DNA of 5,090 nucleotides from Candidatus Omnitrophota bacterium (lineage in GTDB: Bacteria > Omnitrophota > Gorgyraeia > Gygaellales > Profunditerraquicolaceae). The notes beneath the pieces were generated by a model. That model was given only the letters and a program-made list of their open reading frames with translations, did not search any database and had not been told where the DNA came from. Every line of letters begins with the position of its first letter. The first letter of the stretch is position 1. Of the stretch, positions 1-5,090 are shown one piece after another. Location of the stretch: the NCBI GenBank assembly GCA_028706895.1, contig JAQTVG010000096.1:1-5090 (forward strand), written 5' to 3'. The position numbers and the translations under genes are program-made.

Positions 1-378
1 TCTAAACAGCGCGCTATCTGGTGGGCAAGGGTATATCAGGCTTCAACAATATCCATGAACATTAATAATTCCAAGAATAGAAAAGAAAGGATACCTAATC
101 CGGTATTCAGGGGTATATCACGGTATATTTATTTCCTGGAATTCAGTTTTATTGAAGACATCTTGAAAAGAGAACGCATCGGCATAAAGACAAGGGCTTT
201 TGTAGAAAGAAAACAGGCTGAAAAAATAAAGAGCGGATTAACGGTAAAGCGCCGGGATGGAATAAAAACATATTTGATGTCCGCTGATCTATTGGGCCTG
301 ACAGAAGCTATAACTGAGGATTTAGGGCTTAGCGCGGAGCAGGGCCGCGAATTCGCAGGTTGCGTTTGGAAAGAAGAT
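1..378 (+). other. N-terminal visible region, basic and helical, unrecognised
   Basis: Residues 1-126 of the visible protein. The segment begins inside the protein, so its own fold may be cut by the window edge. It is rich in Lys and Arg, with a Trp pair (W7-W8), an aromatic strand- or helix-like run around 42-50 (Y, I, Y, F, L, E, F), and helical stretches at about 64-80 and 94-120. A short element, L-S-A-E-Q at 110-114, reappears at 342-346. There is no motif that I can tie to a known family. It ends where the sequence becomes low in hydrophobic residues and rich in Pro, Gln and Gly. Confidence 0.5.
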
Positions 379-3300
379 AAGCCGCAAGGCGCGCCTCAGG
401 CAGGAACGGATAATAATATTCCTCAGCCTCCTACCGGCCAGCCATCCACGGCAGGATTCCAGGATTTAAAGACAGTAATCGCAACCAGCATCTTGAGGCG
501 CCGTTCACCGCAGGAAATCGCTTATAGAGAACGCGATGATTACGAACGTTTCATGACAAATGTAAGGAAGAACTGGACTTATTTCGCTGCCAGGAATTAT
601 ATCTGGGAGTACGCTGAAGAACTGGGCGAGTTAGAAGAGACCAGGGCAAAGATAGACGCATATGAAAAGAAGACACCAAAGAGAAAACGCAAAATAGAAG
701 GCACTATATGGCATCTTCTTGTATGGGCAGCGCAAGGCAGGCATTTTAGTCAAATTCAGGCAGAGCGCCTTGAACGGCTCTCCAAGAAATCTAAACAGTT
801 GGAATTAGGCTTGGGTCAATTCGGCGTGGCAACGGGTTATATCGGCAAGAAAAAAGTACATTACTTTGCCGGCGATCCCGATATGCCGGATGTTTTATAT
901 ACAAGCGGCGTTACTTTTGAAAAAGAAGACTTCTCTGTTTTTGCGGGCGAATTAGCAGAATATATACGAATGACTCCTGAGAAATTCGCAAAGGTAATAT
1001 CTAAACTGCATGCAGGTGCGGATCTTAGCGCAGAACAGGCCGAAGATATCAGCAGGTTCTCAAGAGCGATAAAGGAAATTTACGCCTTAAGAGAAAATTA
1101 TCTAATGGAAACTGATTATCCTTATGTTTGCGATGGATATGCCAAGAGAGCCGTGGCAATTCTGAAGGAGCAGGGAATCAGCGCTGAAGAAGAGGTGCGG
1201 GAATGGCCTGAATTGAAGCAATTTATGAAAAGCCCTGATGATTACACCGAACATCATTTTGTAAAATGCACGGTTGCCGCTTACGGATTTATTGTTGATA
1301 TAACTGCCGACCAGTTTGAGAGGCAAGACAAAGAATGCCAGTATCGGCAATTGGGTATAGTAATTTTACCGTTTAAGGTAGCGCAAGATGACCCCGCAAG
1401 ATTCTGGATGTACAACGGAAAATTATCCGATTCATTCTCTGGTGTCCCGGAGGAAGACAGGGCCTATGCGCTTGAAAACTTTGCAGAAGTCTTGAGGATT
1501 TACAGTGAAGACGCGCAAGATACTTTACGCGATGTGTTGTGGCCGTCATCTATCCAGGAAGATTTGTTAGGCAGGATATCGGAAAAGGTGCCCGTTAACA
1601 CAGAAGATGGTATTTTGATAGCTTTAATGAATAATAATAAAGGTATATTCGCTGTGCGTGAAGAGAGGCTTAATAACGGCGATATTTTACACAGGGTTTT
1701 TGTAATTAACTATATTGGTTGCTTTGGCCAATGTAAGATTGGGAGCAACAAGTTTTCAATTGAAGGGGATATGCTTATACCCGGAACAAATTCAGGTAAA
1801 ATCGGAGACTATGGTATTGAGGTGGATATGTTGTATAGAAAAGCAGGGATAGGTTCTGTTCTTTTGTATTGCATGATAAGGAGGGCATTAGACTATTCAG
1901 CCGTAAGAGACCGCATTGACTTGCCTCAGGCAGATCCTCTATTCAGGCAATTTGGTTTTATCCATGAGGGGTTTGATAAGGTAGGGCGCCATCTTGATAA
2001 CTGCAACCTGAACCGCGAAGCGCTTGAAGAGGCCATGAAGAAGAGACAGGAGAAGCGTCATTTTGATTTAGTATATCTTGGTATGCCTATAAATATATCC
2101 GTATCGCGGAGACTAAAAGGCAACATCAACGGCCATGAGGTTAACTTTATGGATATGGATGCAGAAAATGAAATTAGCATCAAAGAGAGAATTATAGGCT
2201 TGATGCGTGGAATACCCGGTGGATTATTGAGCGAGACTGTGATTGCAGAGAGGGCGGGCGTTGAACGGAAAACAGTCAGAGAGGCCGTTAAGTCTTTGGC
2301 TGGTGAAGGTGAAGTAAAGGTAGTAAAAGTAGGCGAGAAAAAGATGATACGTTACCTTAAAACCGATAAGCCGGCGCCGTTTAAAGGCTCAATAGCAGAG
2401 TATATGTTAATTTTATGGGAAAATAGAAATGCTATTAGAGGTCGTGCGATATTACAGCGCCATGCTGGCAAGATAAGAATCGGCGATAAGACAATAAGCC
2501 ACGAGACCAGCAGGTGCATAAGAAGGGCTTTGCTGCTTTTGGGCCTGTTGGATAAGGATAATAAAGTCAGCCCTAAACTTCTGGATGCTTCCGAAGCGCA
2601 AGTAAGACAGCTGCCTAATATAGACAGGTTAAATAGGTCTCCTTCACGGATAATGCACTTGGAGAATAATAAGAAGACGGCAGCTGAGCTTAAAGCCGAA
2701 ATTGATAAAGTGTTGGCGGATCCTTCTCAAGATGGCGCTGCCAGAGTTCTCGTAGGGAAAATTTTATCTTTAAGCAATAAGCATATTCTTTATAAATCAG
2801 ATACGTTAGGTTATGTAGTAAACTTGAACGGCATATGGAGCTTTTTGAATGACACGGAAAAAGAAGAATTAAACAGGCAGATTTATTCATTTGATTATTG
2901 GTTTAATAATAAGCGGGAATATGCGGTTGATTTGTTAGGACTAGACGTAGAAGGCGGAATCTATGAGGTGTATATTGTAGTTGACCGTGCCGGTAAAGTT
3001 AAAGGCTATATGATTAGCAGGATACTATCTAACGGCGAAGGCTACATTGACCGTATGTGTACTGACCAAAGAGACAATGTCAAGGGGCGCGGGACGATGT
3101 TGATGGAAGCTATTATGGAGCGGATGAAACGCGCCGGCGTAAAGAAAATGCGTTTAACCCCAAGGAGAGCGGAAGAATCTAGGAATTTCTATATTAACTT
3201 CTTTAATAGAAGAGGAATTGAAATCATAGAAAAGGATTTAGATTTTATAGTTAACATAGATTCATGGAAGAATTTATCCCGTTCGCTTTTGTTAGCTAGA

Positions 3301-5090
3301 ACCGCTCCCGCAGTAAAAGCCAGGGCTGATAATAATGAAGCGGATTTATCCATGCCGCGCTCCGCGTTAACTCCCGCGGCAGTAAGAGAAATAGTCAGAA
3401 ATGAATACTTACGCTTACTTGATAACTTTAGCAAGCTGCAAGCGCAAGAGAAGGCAATAGCCGCAGAAAAAATGTTAGCCGCAACAAAAATCAACCTCTC
3501 CTTAAGCGAAGGCTTCATAAACCACTTCATTAACATCAAAAATGCAATAGTCAGCATCTTTAAAAAACACAATCTTAAAAGCGTCAAACTCTTAAATCTG
3601 GCCGTAAAGAATATCTTTGAGAGAGCGGTAGTTACTAAAGAGCCGCGCCAGGCGAACTTAAATTTATACAATATAAGAAATAATGCTAAAGATGCAGTCT
3701 TGGAGATTAAGATTCGTGCTTTACACGAAGGTATGCATTTAGCCTGCCTTTTAGGGTATCTTAGCAATGATTATTTACATGATTGGTTAATCCCGAACAT
3801 AATGACTTATATTATTGAATCAGATTGCGATGATAAAACTATGATAGATTTATTCTTAAGCAAGAAATTTTCTCGTAAGGCTGATTCGCGCGGATGGAAG
3901 CTGACTAAAGAAGAGAGGGGCGCGCTTTTAAAGGGCGGCGTGTTGATGGATTCTGACGAGATAGAAAGAGCCAACGGTTCTATGCCTTATAGGATAAAAG
4001 ATGAACTCACGATGCCTTCTTTACATGAACACGACTTTTCTGTTGAATATTCAAATATTACGGCAGCGTTATCTTTGGCACGCAGGAAATACCAGCAGTT
4101 CAGCATGCTCGGGGTTTTAATGGCGCTGGGTAGCGCCACCATAAAAGAAGAAGGATGCAAATATACAAGCCTTGAATTCGGATTAGATTTGGAAGATATA
4201 AATAAAATCATAGAGAATGCTAAAAGAATATCCGGGCAGATGCCTGCGGCGGATGCTTTGGAATATATGCGTTTAGTCAAAGAAGGTTATTTGACTATAG
4301 CTGAAGAGTTGAGGCGCAAGGCATCTTTGGGAAAATCCACGGAGGAGTTTGAACCTGAAATATTCAATAATATGTGGGAGAGATTCCAGGAAGCAGGGTC
4401 TCCATTTTTAACGTCATATTCCGCGCCGTCTTACAGCATAGAAGAAAAAAGGGTTCTCCTTAAGGCTCTTGCCCAGCCTGTTGAAGATATCGCGGAGAAA
4501 GCCTGGTCCTTAATGGTATTAATCGCTGCCGACCCGAATGAATTAAAACAGATGGATAGCGTAGCAAGCGAGGTTAAAGACCCGGGGATTATAGAAATCC
4601 GTCCCAGGTATAGATATACAATTCCTACTTCGTATGAGAGCTATAAGGCTGATGCCGTAAAGAGGGCGAGGGCAATGAAGATATTCTACGCGTTTATCCA
4701 TTTATTCCAGTCCGAAGGGTTCGTAATCCCGCCTTATATTGATATGAAAATAATGGCGCCGCAAGCTTCTGGCGGATTAGATATGCAGGTGAATTTTACC
4801 AATACAAGAAAGAACGCGCCTCATAAGATAGCAAGGATATATATAACTTATTGGCCGACAGTAGACACGGAGGACTATATTGTCCACAATAGTTTTACAG
4901 TAAAGCTTTATATTGATAAAGGCGTCGAAAAGCTGGAGGCTCCTCTGAAATTAAGAGAACAATTAAAATCCCAAGGCATCGAAGCAGATTATTTACTTTC
5001 GATGCCGTCCGCGAATTTTGCGCAGCGCAGTGATGAAGATTTTATGAAATGGATACTTCTTGCCCATAGGTGCATTATTTATACCCTGAA
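1..5090 (+). CDS. Internal segment of a giant multidomain protein, open at both ends
   Basis: Frame 1 is free of stop codons over the whole window, giving at least 1,696 residues with both termini outside. At this base composition a chance open frame of this length is essentially impossible, and the translation contains recognisable folds all along it, so the reading frame is real and unbroken. The order of modules is: helical region, Pro/Gln linker, transglutaminase/papain-like domain (about 361-460), GNAT-like domain (533-662), two winged helices (724-788 and 794-862), second GNAT (960-1088), helical domain with HEGMH (1242-1246), helical region, beta-rich end. I see no signal peptide, membrane helix or secretion repeat. 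I do not recognise the full-length protein and cannot name a gene. The style fits the giant genes of Candidatus Omnitrophota (inference). The overall function is unknown; individual domains suggest enzymatic modification of proteins plus nucleic-acid binding. The start codon, ribosome binding site and operon context cannot be seen. Confidence 0.95.
379..456 (+). other. Pro/Gln/Gly/Thr interdomain linker
   Basis: Residues 127-152 contain six Pro and five Gln with Gly, Thr, Ser and Asn and almost no bulky hydrophobic residues (for example PQPPTGQP at 141-148). This composition is typical of a flexible, disordered linker and most likely separates the N-terminal region from the next helical module. 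It is the clearest low-complexity tract in the window and a natural place to set a domain boundary. Confidence 0.75.
457..1080 (+). other. Charged helical region with a KRKRK basic patch, unrecognised
   Basis: Residues 153-360. It consists mainly of strongly charged amphipathic helices. Residues 177-230 alternate acidic and basic runs with regularly placed Tyr, Phe, Trp and Leu and could form a short coiled coil around 200-222. A basic cluster, KKTPKRKRK, lies at 223-231 and could contact nucleic acid or another anionic surface. A second helix, rich in Gln, Arg and Leu, spans about 249-270. Residues 273-305 look strand-like (GVATGYIGKKKVHYFAG) and residues 309-365 return to helix, with a second L-S-A-E-Q element at 342-346. 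No known domain is recognised; it may be a scaffold for the peptidase-like domain that follows directly. Confidence 0.5.
1081..1380 (+). other. Transglutaminase/papain-like cysteine-peptidase-type domain
   Basis: Residues 361-460. The order of conserved elements matches circularly ordinary papain-fold and transglutaminase-like enzymes: a Cys at the start of a helix (C377, followed by D-G-Y-A-K-R-A-V-A-I-L), then a His pair preceding a strand (H418-H419-F-V-K), then an Asp ending the next strand (D433 in I-V-D-I-T-A-D-Q-F, 431-439). The His-to-Asp gap of 14-15 residues is normal for these folds, and the D-x-T-x-D-Q-F ending is one I know from bacterial hypothetical proteins of this kind. Such domains cleave or crosslink amide bonds; here this is inferred from fold and triad only, with no substrate indicated. 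At about 100 residues it is compact, as expected for a minimal domain. The residue after C377 is Asp instead of the more usual Gly or Trp. An inactive relative or a non-catalytic structural copy is possible. Confidence 0.68.
1381..1596 (+). other. Spacer between peptidase-like and first GNAT-like domains
   Basis: Residues 461-532. It starts with what may be the tail of the peptidase-like domain (A-R-F-W-M-Y-N-G, 466-473), followed by helices rich in Glu and Asp at about 484-510 and 513-528. The acidic helices, with Leu and Ala spaced at three to four residues, look like a folded linker or a small helical subdomain. No family recognised. It runs without a break into the first strand of the GNAT-like domain. 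Confidence 0.45.
1597..1986 (+). other. First GNAT acetyltransferase-like domain
   Basis: Residues 533-662. GNAT enzymes move an acyl group from acyl-CoA to an amine. The CoA pyrophosphate-binding loop is visible as R613-K-A-G616-I-G618, an exact R-x-x-G-x-G match, directly after a strand (G-I-E-V-D-M-L, 605-611) and directly before the helix S-V-L-L-Y-C-M-I-R-R-A. Upstream strands fit I-F-A-V (549-552) and R-V-F-V-I-N-Y-I (565-572). Downstream, P-L-F-R-Q-F-G-F-I-H-E-G (646-657) is the usual motif B helix and strand with the 'FGF' signature. The stretch between helix and motif B is short, and no clear catalytic Glu or Tyr is obvious, so activity is uncertain. It lies 61 residues before the winged helix, and a second GNAT follows about 300 residues further on. 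Confidence 0.72.
1987..2169 (+). other. Spacer between first GNAT and winged helix
   Basis: Residues 663-723. A strongly charged helix (about 672-686, rich in Glu, Lys and Arg) is followed by a short strand, F-D-L-V-Y-L-G-M-P-I (688-697), then a hydrophilic loop with N-G-H-E and repeated M-D (717-720). The strand could be the last element of the GNAT sheet, with the helix as an insertion. No separate domain is recognised. Confidence 0.4.
2170..2364 (+). other. Winged helix-turn-helix DNA-binding domain
   Basis: Residues 724-788 follow the classic winged-helix layout. Helix 1 is I-K-E-R-I-I-G-L-M-R (727-736); helix 2 is T-V-I-A-E-R-A-G-V (746-754); the recognition helix is R-K-T-V-R-E-A-V-K-S-L (756-766); the turn is A-G-E-G-E; the wing is V-K-V-V-K-V-G-E-K-K-M-I-R-Y-L (772-786). 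The A-x-x-A-G-V turn and the basic, Thr/Arg-bearing recognition helix resemble GntR- and MarR-type domains, which bind DNA. Its place inside a giant polypeptide means it may instead act as a protein-protein contact, as some winged helices do. The fold assignment is firm; its ligand is not shown by the sequence. Confidence 0.8.
2380..2586 (+). other. Second, more divergent winged-helix-like domain
   Basis: Residues 794-862 directly follow the first winged helix after a seven-residue Pro/Lys hinge. Helix 1 fits S-I-A-E-Y-M-L-I-L-W (797-806), helix 2 R-G-R-A-I-L-Q-R-H-A-G (813-823), and the recognition helix T-S-R-C-I-R-R-A-L-L-L-L-G-L-L (836-850), ending in the 'G-L-L' commonly found before the wing; the wing is D-K-D-N-K-V-S-P-K-L. 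An insert (K-I-R-I-G-D-K-T-I-S-H-E, 824-835) lies between helix 2 and helix 3, longer than usual. Tandem winged helices often form a single DNA-binding unit. This call rests on secondary-structure pattern more than on conserved residues, so it is weaker than the first. Confidence 0.55.
2587..2877 (+). other. Helical spacer before second GNAT, unrecognised
   Basis: Residues 863-959. It holds amphipathic helices at about 862-876, 892-908 (rich in Lys, Ala and Glu) and 911-924, then a short hydrophobic hairpin, L-G-Y-V-V-N-L-N-G-I-W (936-946), and a helix ending at the GNAT boundary. The hairpin could belong to the start of the GNAT fold or to a small independent domain. No family recognised; it has no enzymatic signature that I can see. 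Confidence 0.4.
2878..3264 (+). other. Second GNAT acetyltransferase domain
   Basis: Residues 960-1088 carry the better preserved GNAT of the two. Strands 2 and 3 are Y-E-V-Y-I-V-V-D (988-995) and K-V-K-G-Y-M-I-S-R-I-L (999-1009), joined by the normal R-A-G turn. Strand 4 is G-Y-I-D-R-M-C-T (1014-1021). The CoA loop is N1026-V-K-G1029-R-G1031-T, followed by helix 3, M-L-M-E-A-I-M-E-R-M-K-R-A (1033-1045). Strand 5 is V-K-K-M-R-L-T-P-R (1047-1055), and motif B is R-N-F-Y-I-N-F-F-N-R-R-G-I-E (1061-1074), where Y1064 is placed like the general-acid Tyr of many GNATs. The first loop position is Asn where Gln or Arg is usual. It is likely to bind acyl-CoA; the acceptor is unknown. The two copies share little sequence apart from the CoA loop and motif B, so they are not a recent duplication. 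Confidence 0.82.
3298..3381 (+). other. Ala/Pro-rich linker with an SMP motif
   Basis: Residues 1100-1127 are rich in Ala, Pro, Asn and Asp with few large hydrophobic residues, as expected for an exposed linker after the second GNAT. It contains L-S-M-P-R-S at 1116-1121, one of several similar motifs in this protein (also near 1327, 1338 and 1667). From about here the choice of third-position bases also changes for some 80 codons. Confidence 0.6.
3382..3900 (+). other. Helical domain with an HExxH motif, possible zincin-like peptidase
   Basis: Residues 1128-1300. HEGMH at 1242-1246 fits the HExxH zinc-binding helix of metallopeptidases and is flanked as expected by hydrophobic helix residues (I-R-A-L before; L-A-C-L-L-G-Y-L after). 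A candidate third ligand is E1273 in Y-I-I-E-S-D, 27 residues on, within the range seen in gluzincins; D1275, D1277 and D1278 follow. Upstream, 1128-1210 is helical and Lys/Asn-rich. If real, this part would hydrolyse peptide bonds with zinc. However HExxH occurs by chance in long proteins, I do not recognise the surrounding family, and no strand typical of the zincin sheet edge is obvious upstream. I therefore hold the function as tentative while the motif itself is certain. Confidence 0.42.
3901..4740 (+). other. Long helical region, unrecognised
   Basis: Residues 1301-1580. It has SMP-type motifs at its start (S-M-P-Y, 1327-1330; T-M-P-S, 1338-1341) followed by L-H-E-H-D-F (1341-1346), which resembles but does not match a metal-binding sequence. 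Residues 1354-1380 form the most hydrophobic stretch in the window, with about 14 apolar residues (M-L-G-V-L-M-A-L-G, 1369-1377), too short and too interrupted for a membrane span. Then come regular amphipathic helices at about 1396-1411, 1415-1440, 1451-1465, 1481-1515 and 1549-1573. Repeating helix pairs suggest an all-alpha scaffold, but I see no TPR or HEAT consensus. No function is assigned. Confidence 0.45.
4741..5090 (+). other. Beta-rich C-terminal visible region, truncated by window edge
   Basis: Residues 1581-1696 and two further bases. Alternating strands are apparent: D-M-Q-V-N-F-T (1594-1600), K-I-A-R-I-Y-I-T-Y-W (1609-1618), D-Y-I-V-H-N (1625-1630) and F-T-V-K-L-Y-I-D (1632-1639), then a helix (1646-1660) and a third boundary-type S-M-P-S at 1667-1670. 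The antiparallel strand pattern followed by a helix suggests a small alpha/beta domain that I cannot name. The helix starting at 1679 continues beyond the window, so the next domain probably begins here. Confidence 0.45.

Noticed and set aside
667..693. KKTPKRKRK as a nuclear localisation signal
   Set aside because: It resembles a eukaryotic signal, but the gene looks bacterial, and basic clusters of this kind are common in charged linkers. It is kept only as a basic patch.
1102..1350. Minus-strand open frame of 82 codons
   Set aside because: Antisense to the Cys-His-Asp domain, with no recognisable protein features. The domain motifs on the plus strand explain the sequence.
1878..1885. AAGGAGGG, a strong ribosome-binding-like sequence
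   Set aside because: It encodes I-R-R-A inside the first GNAT helix, and no in-frame start codon follows at a suitable distance, so an internal start is not supported.
2690..2890. Minus-strand open frame of 66 codons
   Set aside because: Short and antisense to the helical spacer before the second GNAT; no supporting motif.
3189..3767. Minus-strand open frame of 192 codons
   Set aside because: It lies fully antisense to the continuous plus-strand frame through the second GNAT motif B and the HEGMH helix. Its translation is rich in Ser, Leu, Lys and Phe, as expected from reading charged helices backwards, and shows no domain. It is a shadow.
4021..4041. L-H-E-H-D-F (1341-1346) as a second metal-binding site
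   Set aside because: It does not fit HExxH or another standard zinc motif and sits at a loop after an SMP motif. There is no partner ligand pattern that I can see.
4102..4143. Possible transmembrane helix at residues 1368-1381
   Set aside because: The apolar run is only about 14 residues, begins after a charged, Gln-rich segment and is followed by charged helix; too short for a membrane span.
3987..4280. Minus-strand open frame of 97 codons
   Set aside because: Antisense to the helical region after HEGMH. It looks hydrophobic only because the plus-strand codons for Glu, Lys and Asn read as Phe, Leu and Ile on the other strand.

Overview
The whole 5,090-base window is the inside of one giant protein-coding gene on the plus strand. 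Reading frame 1 (codons starting at position 1) has no TAA, TAG or TGA from first base to last: I read all 1,696 complete codons. Neither the start codon, the stop codon nor any intergenic DNA is present, so there is no promoter, terminator, RNA gene, repeat array or second gene to annotate. Residue n below is the codon starting at base 3n-2, numbered from the window edge and not from the true N-terminus.

The encoded segment is soluble, highly charged and multidomain, with no signal peptide or membrane-length hydrophobic stretch. In order: helical, basic N-terminal part (1-126); Pro/Gln/Gly linker (127-152); charged helical region with a KRKRK patch (153-360); a transglutaminase/papain-like cysteine-peptidase-type domain with a plausible C377-H418/H419-D433 triad (about 361-460); a spacer (461-532); a GNAT acetyltransferase-like domain with an exact R-x-x-G-x-G loop (about 533-662); a spacer (663-723); one clear winged helix-turn-helix (724-788) and a second probable one (794-862); a helical spacer (863-959); a second GNAT domain (about 960-1088); an Ala/Pro linker (1100-1127); a helical domain holding an HExxH sequence, HEGMH at 1242-1246; a long unrecognised helical region (1301-1580); and a beta-rich end (1581-1696) that runs out of the window. 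Short 'SMP'-type motifs recur at several of these boundaries.

Organism: a bacterium of moderate GC with frequent ATA, AGA and AGG codons. A giant, non-secreted-looking polypeptide mixing cysteine-peptidase, GNAT and winged-helix modules resembles the giant genes known from Candidatus Omnitrophota and related Planctomycetes-Verrucomicrobia-Chlamydiae lineages. This assignment is inference from style (about 0.5-0.6) and not from a marker gene.

How the parts work together is unknown. The domain list (protein cleavage or crosslinking, two acyl transfers, nucleic-acid binding, possible metallopeptidase) suggests a polypeptide that modifies other macromolecules, or one cut into separate enzymes. 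Nothing here identifies its substrate.
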